Source: Erysipelotrichaceae bacterium
GTDB lineage: Bacteria > Bacillota_I > Bacilli_A > Erysipelotrichales > Erysipelotrichaceae
Direction of reading: 5' to 3'
Assembly (NCBI GenBank): GCA_017550145.1
Contig: JAFZQG010000027.1
Coordinates: 34,454 to 98,453, forward strand
DNA length: 64,000 nucleotides
Shown: in pieces, positions 1-8,516 of the stretch
Layout: every line of letters starts with the position of its first letter
Position numbering within the stretch: the first letter of the stretch is position 1
Program-made: the position numbers and the translations under genes
Notes under the pieces: model-generated
The model's database searches: none
Told to the model about the DNA's origin: nothing
The model's input: the letters and a program-made list of their open reading frames with translations, nothing else

Positions 1-219
1 CTCGGAGAATCTTTCTATCAGTCCGTAGGGTTTCGATAAAGATGTACCTCCTTTGAACTCAAAATAATCTTTATATTGGCATCTGTTAAAAAGATAGTCT
101 AGGATATAACAGACCCACAGATCCTTTTCAACGATCATTGGAATAAGCTTTCTTTTATCAGCAGTCAGTCTGACAATTTCATTTATTTCGTTTATATCGT
201 TCTTTAAGAAATCAATCAT
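1..219 (-). CDS. AbiEii-type nucleotidyltransferase toxin, N-terminal part only
   Basis: Reading leftward from the ATG at 219, the frame is open to the window edge (73 residues, rest missing). It contains VEKDLWVCYILDYLF followed by FKGGTSLSKPYGLIERFSE, the start of the nucleotidyltransferase fold of AbiEii/AbiGii toxins, in which a GG-S motif begins the active site. AbiEii toxins are the toxic partner of type IV toxin-antitoxin and abortive-infection systems. The start overlaps the stop of the upstream antitoxin gene by 8 bases (ATGATTGA), with AGGAGAAGG as ribosome binding site, so the two are translationally coupled. The catalytic aspartates lie beyond the edge, so activity cannot be judged. 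Confidence 0.85.
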   Translation of the reverse strand, partial: MIDFLKNDINEINEIVRLTADKRKLIPMIVEKDLWVCYILDYLFNRCQYKDYFEFKGGTSLSKPYGLIERFSE

Positions 220-820
220 CCTTCTCCTCCAGAAGTTTCTTTATTGTCTGATAGATCCAGACTTTATTGTTGCTGGATTCTTTCAGAGCTGTTTCAAGTT
301 GTTTTCTGGAGAAACAGCGGCTGATCTTTCTCAGATCATCTTCATTTATTCCGTTTTTTCCTAAACCATTGAGTGCTTGTATCAGTAATGCGCTCTCGGG
401 TGTGATATTGAATAAATTTTTATTTGCAGTATGTTTGAATGAAAGCAGTTTGTTCTGAATATTAAAGTCACGATAAGGTCCGGAAGAAAGGAATTCGAAT
501 TTTACAGGAACCTGAGAGGAAAGACCCAGATAGTTTAATGCAAGCTGTGTTGATGGAACAACTTGCCAGCCGTATCTTCTGGCAAGATATTCTGCTACTT
601 TTTCCATATCGGCAGGAATTAATTCCCCTGTGAGTTTTGAATATTCGGGTTTGCAGTATACACCATTAAGAATCCTTATTATCTCTCCTTGCAATGATTT
701 CCTTATAAGTTGTTTTCTGATTGCGTCATAATTGCCACAATCAAGAAAATCCTTTGCACCGAAAGGAATACCTGCACCATATATATCGATTGCTTCATTC
801 AGTTTAGATGTATTTGTCAT
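212..820 (-). CDS. AbiEi-like antitoxin / autorepressor (DUF6088-type)
   Basis: A protein of about 202 residues directly upstream of, and overlapping, an AbiEii-type toxin gene. By position, size and the stretch RRYGWQVVPSTQLALNYLGLS it matches the AbiEi/DUF6088 antitoxins, which have an N-terminal DNA-binding region and a C-terminal domain that neutralises the toxin. The ATG at 820 is preferred: a -10 box (TATAAT on the minus strand, 837-832) would start RNA near 825, after the in-frame ATG at 829. A near-perfect palindrome covers the promoter, fitting the autorepression known for AbiEi proteins. The 829 start (three residues longer) cannot be excluded. Family assignment is from recalled similarity. 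Confidence 0.75.
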   Translation of the reverse strand: MTNTSKLNEAIDIYGAGIPFGAKDFLDCGNYDAIRKQLIRKSLQGEIIRILNGVYCKPEYSKLTGELIPADMEKVAEYLARRYGWQVVPSTQLALNYLGLSSQVPVKFEFLSSGPYRDFNIQNKLLSFKHTANKNLFNITPESALLIQALNGLGKNGINEDDLRKISRCFSRKQLETALKESSNNKVWIYQTIKKLLEEKDD

Positions 821-822
821 AT

Positions 823-850
823 GTCCCATTTATTATATAATAATTGGGAC
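823..850. promoter_or_regulatory. 28-bp palindromic operator over the abiE promoter
   Basis: The 28 bases GTCCCATT..AATTGGGAC form an inverted repeat with only the T/A pair next to each GTCCCA/TGGGAC arm mismatched. The core TTATTATATAATAA contains the minus-strand -10 hexamer (837-832). A repressor bound here would cover the -10 and start point. AbiEi antitoxins are known to repress their own promoters through inverted repeats. Confidence 0.7.
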
Positions 851-865
851 AAAATCTGCAACAAT

Positions 866-893
866 AAAAGCAAACTTGTTTTCGTTTGCTTTT
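866..893 (-). terminator. Rho-independent terminator after the Nif3-like gene
   Basis: Stem AAAAGCAAAC / GTTTGCTTTT around an 8-base loop, just downstream of the leftward gene that stops at 911. On the minus strand the stem ends in TTTT and continues A+T-rich. Confidence 0.75.
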
Positions 894-910
894 AGATGTT
901 TATTATTATT

Positions 911-1762
911 TCACATGAATGTATACATATCACCAGCCTGAACGAAGGTTGTCGGGATATGTGTCTTTAATGCATCATCGATCCATTTCTCCATATACTT
1001 CATACCCGGTTCTTCTAGATTGAAGTGACCCGGTGCCAGGATGGCTCTGTTGTATCCGAGTTGTGCTGAATCTTTGATGTATTCGGTCAAAGTGAAATCG
1101 ATCAGTTCCAGCGGTAAAAGGAGATTGATATCTTCCGCATCTACTCTCTTGATCAGACTGTTGGAATCTCCGCCTTCACTGACGTGTCCGCAGACCATAA
1201 TCTTTCTTACTTCCGCATCCATATTGCCGATACACTTTATACCGGTAAGATTCCATTTTTCTTTGATCAGTTTACCGACTTCTTTTGGAGTAGTAGGCGG
1301 ATCACATTCAAGATATACCGCACCGGAAATATCGGCACTGATCTTGGCATTATCCCAGCCGGTTTCCACAGCTAAACCGTAGAAGATACCATCGATATAT
1401 CCTCCGTTATGCGGAATGCCGGAATGGATGTAGTCATGGAAACGCCAGACAGTAATGCCGTAGTCATCCATGAGCTTCTTTTTGGCCAGATAGGTTTTAT
1501 TCTGTGATTCTTCAAGCCACTCACGATGATCGCCATGGTTCCATAACAGAGCTTCATGGGCGATGATCAGATTGGCACCAAGTTCATGGGCTTTTCTGAT
1601 AACATCAACGGAAGCATAGATCGTTGTGACGATGCCTGTGCATTCCTTGTCGGTATCGCCATACAATACTTTGTCTCTGGTTTTACTGTCATCGATCTTC
1701 ATGCCCATCCATGAGCCCTGGCAATAGTCTTTTACACTTTGTATTACTTCGCTTATTAACAT
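911..1762 (-). CDS. Nif3-like dinuclear metal-centre protein (DUF34)
   Basis: A 283-residue protein with the metal-binding signature of the Nif3/YbgI/YqfO group: ANLIIAHEALLWNHGD near residues 64-78 supplies the first His ligands, and GHFNLEEPGMKYMEKW near the C-terminus supplies the closing His/Glu pair. Nif3 proteins form hexameric rings with two metals per subunit; some are annotated as type 2 GTP cyclohydrolase, but their reaction is not settled, so no substrate is assigned. AAAGGG lies 8-9 bases before the ATG. It is the last gene of a three-gene leftward operon (15-base gap upstream) and is followed by a terminator. Confidence 0.85.
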   Translation of the reverse strand: MLISEVIQSVKDYCQGSWMGMKIDDSKTRDKVLYGDTDKECTGIVTTIYASVDVIRKAHELGANLIIAHEALLWNHGDHREWLEESQNKTYLAKKKLMDDYGITVWRFHDYIHSGIPHNGGYIDGIFYGLAVETGWDNAKISADISGAVYLECDPPTTPKEVGKLIKEKWNLTGIKCIGNMDAEVRKIMVCGHVSEGGDSNSLIKRVDAEDINLLLPLELIDFTLTEYIKDSAQLGYNRAILAPGHFNLEEPGMKYMEKWIDDALKTHIPTTFVQAGDMYTFM

Positions 1763-1777
1763 TTCTTTTCCCTTTCT

Positions 1778-2710
1778 TTAGTAGCGGTATTTATGATCAC
1801 CGATTGAATATTCAGTTTGGTTTTCTTCGTTCTTGTAGGCTTTACGGATCTCAATGAGATTGAGGACATCGTAGCCGTTATCCTTTAAGAAGTTCAGCAT
1901 TCTATCGTTGTTCGGATGAACGTAGTTGTATAAGGTATCGTTACCGTATTCCTTGGCGATCGCTTCTGCTTTTTCAAACAGCATCTTTCCGACACCTTTA
2001 CGGCGGTATTCCGGTCTGACATAGATCGATTCAAGCCAGACGACATCATCATCGATACGGCAGACCATGTAGCCGATATTCTTGCCATTATCGGAAATCG
2101 CATAGATCGGATAGTTCTTGCTCAGATAGTAGTTCAGTTCATCCAGGGCATCATCCACATCGACTTCACATTTTTCATTGCGGAATGAAGCCAGTACTTT
2201 ACGGAAATCGATGACCAGATAGACTAATCCGTAGACATTGTCTGAATTGATGGTGATGAAGCGGTAATTGTGTTTATTTGTGATTGTAGGTTGAGTTGAA
2301 GGCTGTGATGTTTCGTATTTCTGAAATGGTTCATCATCCAGATATTCGATACCGTAGTATTCACACCAGTCGATCGCGATCGCTTCATGTGCTTCTTCAA
2401 GATACTCATACCACTGATCGGTCAGTCCGAATCTGTCCAAGGTGGAACGGAAACGGCGGAAGGCACCGGCACCTCTGATGCATTCTTCCAGCCAGTCATG
2501 CGCTTCACCGTCGGTCTTTTCTTCGATGAAGTTGCACATCGTACCATAGTCATCGATCTGTTTATGACTTGGTAAGGCAATTACTTCTTTATCTTTGATC
2601 GAATCATCATCTCTGATAATGATCCTTTCTTCGGGAATGTAGTAATAGTATTGCGTATTCACATCGGTCTCATCGATGGCTTTGATTACTTCTTCAAGTT
2701 TTATCTGCAT
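1778..2710 (-). CDS. UPF0158 domain fused to a GNAT N-acetyltransferase
   Basis: Two families are joined in 310 residues. The first ~125 residues (KLEEVIKAIDETD..., then FRRFRSTLDRFGLTDQWYEY and AIDWCEYYGI) match UPF0158, normally a free-standing protein of unknown function. Residues ~150-300 form a GNAT domain, with the acetyl-CoA loop RPEYRRKGVGKMLFEKA and the C-terminal VHPNNDRMLNFLKDNGYDVL. GNAT enzymes move acetyl groups to amines, but the substrate is not predictable. AGGAG lies 6 bases before the ATG. It is the middle gene of a three-gene operon. The frame is continuous, so this is a true fusion in the sequence given. Confidence 0.85.
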   Translation of the reverse strand: MQIKLEEVIKAIDETDVNTQYYYYIPEERIIIRDDDSIKDKEVIALPSHKQIDDYGTMCNFIEEKTDGEAHDWLEECIRGAGAFRRFRSTLDRFGLTDQWYEYLEEAHEAIAIDWCEYYGIEYLDDEPFQKYETSQPSTQPTITNKHNYRFITINSDNVYGLVYLVIDFRKVLASFRNEKCEVDVDDALDELNYYLSKNYPIYAISDNGKNIGYMVCRIDDDVVWLESIYVRPEYRRKGVGKMLFEKAEAIAKEYGNDTLYNYVHPNNDRMLNFLKDNGYDVLNLIEIRKAYKNEENQTEYSIGDHKYRY

Positions 2711-2719
2711 GTCTTTCTC

Positions 2720-3637
2720 CTATCTGTTTACGGACTGAGCCATCTTGCGGTAGGTATGTCTGGCTCCTCTGATCGTCATGGAGTATTCCATGATGTTTTC
2801 CGGTAAGGCGATACCCACATAGCCGGAATCACCGATGTGATGAATATCGGTTCCGGTCATCTTGGCCATTAAGGCGATCTCTCTGATCGTTTCCTTGGAG
2901 CTGCCTTCCTGCGATGTACCGATGGCGGTCAGCGTCAGACAGCCCAGTTCATGGGCATAATTTACCAGTTCTCTGATATATTCCGTTGTTATACCGGGAA
3001 CGGTTCCGGGAGCCGGGAATAAGACGATATCCGCTCCGGCTTGCGCAAATTCTTCGACGTCTTTTTTGGTTATGATATTTGTACCGGCTTCGGTCAATGA
3101 ACCTGACGCATGCATCTTGCCGGTGATGAGGATGATGTCATCGCCCAGTTTCTTTCTGATCTGTCTGATGGCTTTAGTAATTCCTTCATTACTGACATGA
3201 TTACCCGGATTGCCGGTAATGACGATCATATCAACACCCATCTTCTTTGCTTTTAGGGCATTGGCCGCATTGGCTACTCTGCCTTTGCTCATCTGCCATA
3301 TTTCTTCTTCACCCGCACCCGGGTCGACCGGTTCGAGATTGATCGCAATCAGTCTGCCGGTAAGTTCCTTGAGTTTGCGGATCGTATCCTTCGGCTGGCA
3401 TTTCGGCAAGCCTATGATCACAGGCTTATCGACATCAAAGATATTCAGGATCAGGATATCAGCTGATAATGAAGCGGCCAGTTCTGCATTGGTGACATCG
3501 GTCAGCAAAGGCTGGCTTATACAGACGGTCTCGGCTGCCAGAACTCTTCCTTCACTTAGGGCGATCGCTTCCAGGATCTGCTTACTGCTTAGTTTTCTTA
3601 ATTCACTCGGACTGATACTTAAAAGGCGAGTAGTCAT
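2720..3637 (-). CDS. TIM-barrel-like protein of unknown function (resembles DUF7916)
   Basis: A 305-residue protein with alternating strand-helix pattern and segments typical of (beta/alpha)8 barrels: ILILNIFDVDKP, RLIAINLEPVD, VDMIVITGNPGN, IILITGKMHASGS, ADIVLFPAPGTVPG and LTAIGTSQEGSS, the last giving a phosphate-binding look. It resembles a Firmicutes family sometimes mislabelled as haloacid dehalogenase; the DUF7916 link is from memory. No catalytic residues are assigned. The ATG at 3637 is chosen because GGAG lies 10 bases upstream; an in-frame ATG at 3682 has no such site. First gene of the leftward operon, divergent from tsaC. Confidence 0.65.
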   Translation of the reverse strand: MTTRLLSISPSELRKLSSKQILEAIALSEGRVLAAETVCISQPLLTDVTNAELAASLSADILILNIFDVDKPVIIGLPKCQPKDTIRKLKELTGRLIAINLEPVDPGAGEEEIWQMSKGRVANAANALKAKKMGVDMIVITGNPGNHVSNEGITKAIRQIRKKLGDDIILITGKMHASGSLTEAGTNIITKKDVEEFAQAGADIVLFPAPGTVPGITTEYIRELVNYAHELGCLTLTAIGTSQEGSSKETIREIALMAKMTGTDIHHIGDSGYVGIALPENIMEYSMTIRGARHTYRKMAQSVNR

Positions 3638-3697
3638 ATTATCTGTTCTCCGTTTCTTCAATTCTATTTTAAGGCAAAACACCCTGTACTTATACGC

Positions 3698-3703
3698 TAT
3701 AAT
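3698..3703 (+). promoter_or_regulatory. -10 box of the tsaC operon
   Basis: A perfect TATAAT ends 6 bases before the GTG start at 3710, with no recognisable -35. The expected start of transcription coincides with the start codon, so the mRNA is probably leaderless. Confidence 0.6.
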
Positions 3704-3709
3704 GAAGGT

Positions 3710-4312
3710 GTGAGAACGATCCGCTGTAAAAAGAATGATACTGAGCGTGTTTTCGCTGTTTTAAAAGCGGGCGGACTGGTGGCATTTCCGACCGATACGG
3801 TTTTCGGTCTGGCCTGTATCATGGATAAAAAGGCTATAGATAAGGTCTATGAGGTCAAAGGCCGCAGTTTTGATAAACCTTTACCTGTAATGTGCGATTC
3901 CTTGAAGATGATCAAAAAGATAGCGGTTGTATCCGAAGATGCGGAAAAGATCTATGAGAAGTTTATGCCCGGAGCATTGACGCTTATTTTTGAAAAGAAG
4001 AGTAATGTGGCTGACTGGGTAACGATGGGTAAGGACAGTATCGGGATCAGAGTTCCCGATGATGAGTTTATCCTTAATATTATTAAGGAACTGAAGAAGC
4101 CTTTAATGGTGACCAGTGCCAACCTTTCCAATGAGGGATCATTACTGAAGTGGGAAGATGTCTATGAATGTCTGAAAGGCAAGATCGATGCGATCGTTTG
4201 TGAAGATGCCAGAGGAGAAAAAGCCAGCACTATCATTGATGTGCGTGGTGAAATAAAAGTATTGAGAAAAGGACCGATAAGTCTTAAAGAAATCAGGGAG
4301 GCTATTAAATAA
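3710..4312 (+). CDS. tsaC: Threonylcarbamoyl-AMP synthase (YrdC/Sua5 domain)
   Basis: A 200-residue single-domain YrdC protein: KAGGLVAFPTDTVFGLAC at residues 20-37 is the nucleotide-binding signature, followed by KGRSFDKPLPVM, FMPGALTLIF, IGIRVPDD and LMVTSANLSNEG. It makes threonylcarbamoyl-AMP from Thr, bicarbonate and ATP for t6A37 modification of ANN-decoding tRNAs, in the cytosol. It lacks the extra C-terminal Sua5 domain. The start is GTG with no usable Shine-Dalgarno and a TATAAT 6 bases upstream, which suggests a leaderless transcript. The stop overlaps the next start by one base (TAATG). First gene of an operon running to 8114. Confidence 0.93.
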   Translation: MRTIRCKKNDTERVFAVLKAGGLVAFPTDTVFGLACIMDKKAIDKVYEVKGRSFDKPLPVMCDSLKMIKKIAVVSEDAEKIYEKFMPGALTLIFEKKSNVADWVTMGKDSIGIRVPDDEFILNIIKELKKPLMVTSANLSNEGSLLKWEDVYECLKGKIDAIVCEDARGEKASTIIDVRGEIKVLRKGPISLKEIREAIK

Positions 4313-5928
4313 TGAAGAAACAGCCCGTATATGTCGTAGGACACAAGAATCCCGATACGGATGCGATCGTTTCGGCGATCGCCTATGCGGAATACAAGAA
4401 ACTCAAAGGTGTAAATGCGGTAGCCGGAAGGATCGGTTCGGTTAGTTCCGAGACCGAATATCTTTTAGAGAAGTTCGGTTTTGAGGATCCGGAAAGATTA
4501 TATACGGCCAAATCGACTCTGAAAGAGATCGATATGGATAAGGCAGCCACTGTCGAGAGCGATATGACGATGAAAGAGGCTCTGGATAAGGTCATCAAAC
4601 TGAAAAACAGAGGTCTGATCGTTGTCGATAAGAAGAAACATCTGGAGGGCATCGTTACTCTGGATGATCTGACATACATGTGGACCAAGAGCGATGATGA
4701 GCTGGCTTCAATCATCAGAACGATCGAAGTGGATGATATCGTAAAGATCCTGAATGGTACTCTGGTCTTAAGAGGAACTCATGCACTGTCGGGGAAGATG
4801 CATATGTTCCCGAACCTGAAATCAAATGTCGAAGATGATTCGATCGTCTTATTGCGTAATGAGGATGACAAACTCAGATACTGTCTGGAACTGGGTGCGA
4901 CGATGCTGGTAATATGCACATCATCGCCGATCTCCAAGGCTGTCTATAATCTGGCAAAGGACGCGGAAGCAACGATCGTTACGACCGAACTGACTCCGTT
5001 ATCGATCACACGTCTGATCTATCAGACTCCGGCCATCAAATCGATCATGATCCAGAAGGACAAGATCGATTACTTCAGTATCAATGATACAGTCGATGAG
5101 GCCAGCAAGAAGATCGCCAAATCCCGTCACAGATCTTATCCGGTTCTTGATTCGGAGGGGAAGGTCGTCGGTGCAGTCTCACGTTACCATTTGTTCAACT
5201 ATCAGCGTAAACAGCTGATCCTGGTCGACCATAATGAAAAGAAACAGGCTATCGATGATATCGATGAAGGTGTTGTATTAGAAATAGTTGACCATCACCG
5301 TTTCGGTGACTTTGAGTCGGATAATCCGATTTCGATCACGACGATGCCGGTAGGCGCTACCGCAACGATCGTTTCCAATAAGTTCTTTAATGACAATGTC
5401 AAGCCGGACAAGAAACTTGCCGGTATTTTGCTGGGTGCCATCGTTTCCGATACGATGAATTTCAAATCACCTACCACCACAGCTTTGGATATCGAAACCG
5501 CTAAGAAACTTGAGAAGATCTGCGGATGCAAAGCCGAAGAATTATCCAAGGGTCTTATCGATCATTCCGAGTCCTTGCTCAATAAGCGTTTCATTGAGAT
5601 TGTCTATAATGACTTCAAGGAATTCAATATCGAAGGCAACAAGGTCGGTCTTACCCAGGCTGTCTGCAAGTCCAAGAGTGAATATGATGCGCTCAAGGTC
5701 AATCTGGGCAAATACCTTGAAGATTCCTGCAAGACCGGCGGTTATGATCTGATGGTTTCGATGCTGACAAATCCAAACGGTACAGGTTCGTTTGTATTGG
5801 CGGCCGGTTCCCGTAGAAGAGTTGTCAATGAGGCCTTCACGATCGATAAGGATGGTTTTGTGAGCGGTCTGGTTTCCCGTAAGAAACAGCTGCTGCCTGG
5901 TCTTATCAGCGCTTTAGGAGCGAAATAA
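4312..5928 (+). CDS. Mn-dependent inorganic pyrophosphatase with CBS and DRTGG domains
   Basis: A family II pyrophosphatase of 538 residues. The DHH core is split: residues 1-65 carry GHKNPDTDAIVSAIAYAEY (metal ligands H11, D15, D17), and the second half carries VDHNEK and VDHHRFGDFE with the DHH signature. Between them (~70-300) sit two CBS motifs and a DRTGG domain, the regulatory insert of the nucleotide-controlled form, which binds adenine nucleotides to tune hydrolysis of pyrophosphate to phosphate. The C-terminal DHHA2 domain ends in GSRRRVVNEAF. Length fits the CBS-containing form. It is the only soluble pyrophosphatase seen here and sits between tsaC and nagA in one operon. Confidence 0.94.
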   Translation: MKKQPVYVVGHKNPDTDAIVSAIAYAEYKKLKGVNAVAGRIGSVSSETEYLLEKFGFEDPERLYTAKSTLKEIDMDKAATVESDMTMKEALDKVIKLKNRGLIVVDKKKHLEGIVTLDDLTYMWTKSDDELASIIRTIEVDDIVKILNGTLVLRGTHALSGKMHMFPNLKSNVEDDSIVLLRNEDDKLRYCLELGATMLVICTSSPISKAVYNLAKDAEATIVTTELTPLSITRLIYQTPAIKSIMIQKDKIDYFSINDTVDEASKKIAKSRHRSYPVLDSEGKVVGAVSRYHLFNYQRKQLILVDHNEKKQAIDDIDEGVVLEIVDHHRFGDFESDNPISITTMPVGATATIVSNKFFNDNVKPDKKLAGILLGAIVSDTMNFKSPTTTALDIETAKKLEKICGCKAEELSKGLIDHSESLLNKRFIEIVYNDFKEFNIEGNKVGLTQAVCKSKSEYDALKVNLGKYLEDSCKTGGYDLMVSMLTNPNGTGSFVLAAGSRRRVVNEAFTIDKDGFVSGLVSRKKQLLPGLISALGAK

Positions 5929-7068
5929 ATGAAGTATCTGCTTACCCATGGCCATCTGGTGATCGATGGAAACAGAGAGTTCCTCGATGGAGCCTTGCTG
6001 GTCGAGGGCGAAAGAATAATGGAAGTCTATCCTCAGACCGGAAGGATCAAAGAAATTCCTGAAGAGTGTAAGACGATCGATCTGGGCGGGTCGCTGATCA
6101 TGCCCGGATTTTTCGATACGCATACCCATGGCATCGATAATATGACTTTCGATACCGCTGATCTTGAACAGATGGATAAGATCTCCTATGAGTTTGCGAA
6201 GGACGGCACGACGAGTTTTCTGGGTTCATTATCTTATGATCTGAGTCCCGAAGGTTTCGATAAGCAGTTAAATAATCTGGAGAACTACTATGGCAAGTAT
6301 GCCAGATTCGAAGGCATACATCTGGAAGGGCCTTTCCTTTCCAAGAAACATCTCGGTGTCGGCAATCCCGAACTCTTCCTGGATCCGGATATCAAGACTG
6401 TTAAGGACTTCCTAAACAAGAGTTCAAGGATCAGACAGATGACGATCGCCTATGAACTGGATGGCGCGAAAGAAATAGGCAGACTTCTTCATGAACACAA
6501 TGTGAAGGTCATGTGCGGTCATTCCGATGCGGTATATGAGGATCTTGATGAATATGTGGACGGGTTCACGCATCTGTTTAATGCGATGCGTTCTTTGCAT
6601 CACAGAGATATAACTCTGGTCAACTGCGCTTTCATGAACAGATGGAACGTCGAACTGATCGCCGATGGCAATCACATCAAAGCGAATGTCCTGAAACTGG
6701 TATTGAATAATATCGACAGGGACAGGATCATGCTGGTAACAGACTCCAGCAGTGCCAGAAATCTTCCGGATGGTGAATATGAATTCGTCTCCAAGAAGTG
6801 TACGAAAAAGGGCACGGTCTTCATGAGCCATGACGGTCACTTTGCGGGCAGTGTTGTTTCACTTAATGATGAAATGAAAGTATTATATGAACTGGGCGCC
6901 AAGTATACGGATCTGTTAGTGTATACTTCACTCAATGCGTTCAGATTCTATGATCTGGATAAGCAGTTTGGTACTCTGGAGAAGGGCAAGTACAGTGATC
7001 TGGTCATTATGGATGACGAGCTGAATATCAAGGATGTTATGGTCAGAGGAGAATTCCTGAATGTTTGA
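5929..7068 (+). CDS. nagA: N-acetylglucosamine-6-phosphate deacetylase
   Basis: A 379-residue amidohydrolase-fold enzyme that removes acetate from GlcNAc-6-P in amino-sugar recycling. Seen in order: PGFFDTHTHG (residues ~60-69, metal-binding HxH), HLEGPFLSKKHLG, VMCGHSDA, THLFNAM, ELIADGNHIK (substrate loop) and MLVTDSSSA carrying the catalytic Asp. AGGAG lies 8 bases before the ATG, right after the pyrophosphatase stop. Its stop overlaps the DUF1146 start by 8 bases. No nagB is present, so glucosamine-6-P deaminase must be encoded elsewhere. Confidence 0.94.
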   Translation: MKYLLTHGHLVIDGNREFLDGALLVEGERIMEVYPQTGRIKEIPEECKTIDLGGSLIMPGFFDTHTHGIDNMTFDTADLEQMDKISYEFAKDGTTSFLGSLSYDLSPEGFDKQLNNLENYYGKYARFEGIHLEGPFLSKKHLGVGNPELFLDPDIKTVKDFLNKSSRIRQMTIAYELDGAKEIGRLLHEHNVKVMCGHSDAVYEDLDEYVDGFTHLFNAMRSLHHRDITLVNCAFMNRWNVELIADGNHIKANVLKLVLNNIDRDRIMLVTDSSSARNLPDGEYEFVSKKCTKKGTVFMSHDGHFAGSVVSLNDEMKVLYELGAKYTDLLVYTSLNAFRFYDLDKQFGTLEKGKYSDLVIMDDELNIKDVMVRGEFLNV

Positions 7069-7267
7069 TTTCTATGTAAGAGTAGCTGTTTATTTCATCT
7101 GTTTCGTTCTGGCGATGTTTGGAATGAGCGGACTGGATTTCAACAGATTCATTAAGCAGGGTAAGATTGCGCAGGCGATGGTCCTGTATTTTGTGATCTG
7201 CTGTGCTCTGGCTTATCTGACAGGCTCTTTTCTGATGTCGCTGATATATTATTTCTATAAGGGTTAG
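7061..7267 (+). CDS. DUF1146 small membrane protein (YwzB-like)
   Basis: A 68-residue protein with two hydrophobic segments (about 7-24 and 38-63) separated by GLDFNRFIKQGKIAQ. This loop matches DUF1146 proteins of Bacilli and Erysipelotrichia, whose function is unknown. It overlaps the end of nagA by 8 bases (ATGTTTGA), implying translational coupling. Confidence 0.8.
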   Translation: MFDFYVRVAVYFICFVLAMFGMSGLDFNRFIKQGKIAQAMVLYFVICCALAYLTGSFLMSLIYYFYKG

Positions 7268-7271
7268 TACT

Positions 7272-8114
7272 ATGAAAAAGTTTTTTAGAGGATTGATTGT
7301 TGTAGCGGTAATGCTGTCGCTGTTTACCGTACCGGTATCTGCCGATATGGGTCCTAAACCATCAGTAACCATTATATTAAAGAATGCACCGGAGAAGACC
7401 TACTATATGGCCTTGTTAAGCAAGACTGATCATTACGGACCGTGGAGCGTCGTCGATGAAAGCGAGATCGACACGAATGATCAGAGTCTTGAGAACCAAG
7501 CCTTTGTTTTCTTCGCGACTTATAAGGATAAAGACGGCTATTGTTTTATCCATAATATGTCTAAGGAGATGAAGGGCAGCGGCGAATACAGCTGGTCCTA
7601 TTATCCGCCTGAGGAATTCAAGCTTGCTGTGTATTGTCCGGAAGACGGTTCATTCTATTTAAGTGAAGCGACAAAGCGTGAGGCTTTCTACAGTTACTTC
7701 AATGCGGAATTTTCAGGCAAGACTCTGACTTTAAAAGAAGAAGCCCGCGTAATGCCTTATATCATCAACTTCGTTATCAGAATGGTAGCTACCCTTCTGG
7801 TGGAACTGTTTATCGCATATCTGATGGGCTATCGTGCCAGAAAAGAAATCAAGACGATCATCATCGTCAACATCATTACCCAGACATTATTAAATGTCTT
7901 CCTGATCTTCTTTGATTACTATACCGGAGGAATGGTGGGAGTCTTCCTCTTACCGATCGGTGAATTATTTGTGTTTATTACCGAACTGATCATCTATCTG
8001 ATCGCTTTCAGCAAGAATCATAAGAAAGGCAAGACTATCCTTTATACACTGATCGCCAATATCCTGAGCGGTGGATTAACGCTGATTGCGGGCATTGCCA
8101 CGATGATTCACTAG
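7272..8114 (+). CDS. Signal-peptide membrane protein with DMGPKP ectodomain
   Basis: A 280-residue protein of unknown function. Residues 1-24 form a signal peptide (KKFFRG..hydrophobic..VSADMGPKP) with probable cleavage before DMGPKP. Residues ~25-155 are a predicted outer domain starting DMGPKPSVTIILKNAP with a mixed strand pattern. Residues ~165-280 hold four hydrophobic helices with a short basic loop (YRARKEIK). Proteins opening with the DMGPKPS sequence recur in gut Firmicutes without assigned function. It starts 4 bases after DUF1146 and ends the tsaC operon. Confidence 0.7.
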   Translation: MKKFFRGLIVVAVMLSLFTVPVSADMGPKPSVTIILKNAPEKTYYMALLSKTDHYGPWSVVDESEIDTNDQSLENQAFVFFATYKDKDGYCFIHNMSKEMKGSGEYSWSYYPPEEFKLAVYCPEDGSFYLSEATKREAFYSYFNAEFSGKTLTLKEEARVMPYIINFVIRMVATLLVELFIAYLMGYRARKEIKTIIIVNIITQTLLNVFLIFFDYYTGGMVGVFLLPIGELFVFITELIIYLIAFSKNHKKGKTILYTLIANILSGGLTLIAGIATMIH

Positions 8115-8145
8115 TTTACAATTGAGATTTTATCTGGTGTATAAT
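8115..8145 (+). promoter_or_regulatory. Promoter of the GlsB-like gene
   Basis: TTTACA at 8115-8120 and TATAAT at 8140-8145 with a long 19-base spacer. AGGAGG lies 8 bases before the ATG at 8172. Confidence 0.5.
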
Positions 8146-8171
8146 TGTTAATTGAATAGGAGGTAGATTCT

Positions 8172-8408
8172 ATGGAACTTATTATTGCTTTGGCATTAAG
8201 TGCACTGTTCGGTTATGTTGCAGGAAAACTGATGGGTCTTGAGGGCCAATGGTACGTTTATGTATTACTCGGACTGGCAGGCGGTTTTGTCGGAAGCCTG
8301 TTGTTCGGCTTAATCGGTTTCGAAAGTCGTTCACTTATTTCTGACGCTATCGTTTCAATCATCGGCGCCTGTGTAGTAATCTTCCTTTACAGAAAGCTGA
8401 AGAAATAA
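8172..8408 (+). CDS. GlsB/YeaQ/YmgE-type membrane protein
   Basis: A 78-residue protein with three hydrophobic helices and the Gly-rich spacing of the transglycosylase-associated family (YVAGKLMG, LLGLAGGFVGSLLFGLIG, VSIIGACVVIFLYRKLKK). Despite the family name no transglycosylase activity is known; members are small envelope proteins often linked to stress. AGGAGG precedes the ATG by 8 bases. Monocistronic, between its own promoter and terminator. Confidence 0.88.
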   Translation: MELIIALALSALFGYVAGKLMGLEGQWYVYVLLGLAGGFVGSLLFGLIGFESRSLISDAIVSIIGACVVIFLYRKLKK

Positions 8409-8430
8409 TCTTAAAACAGTAAACTTAATG

Positions 8431-8454
8431 AGCGATCCTTAGGGATCGCTTTTA
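8431..8454 (+). terminator. Terminator after the GlsB-like gene
   Basis: Stem AGCGATCC / GGATCGCT with a TTAG loop followed by TTTATC. Confidence 0.85.
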
Positions 8455-8516
8455 TCATCATAAAACCAGAATAATAAGCGCCAGAAAGGCGACCAAGTCA
8501 GAAAGGAGCAAGTATT

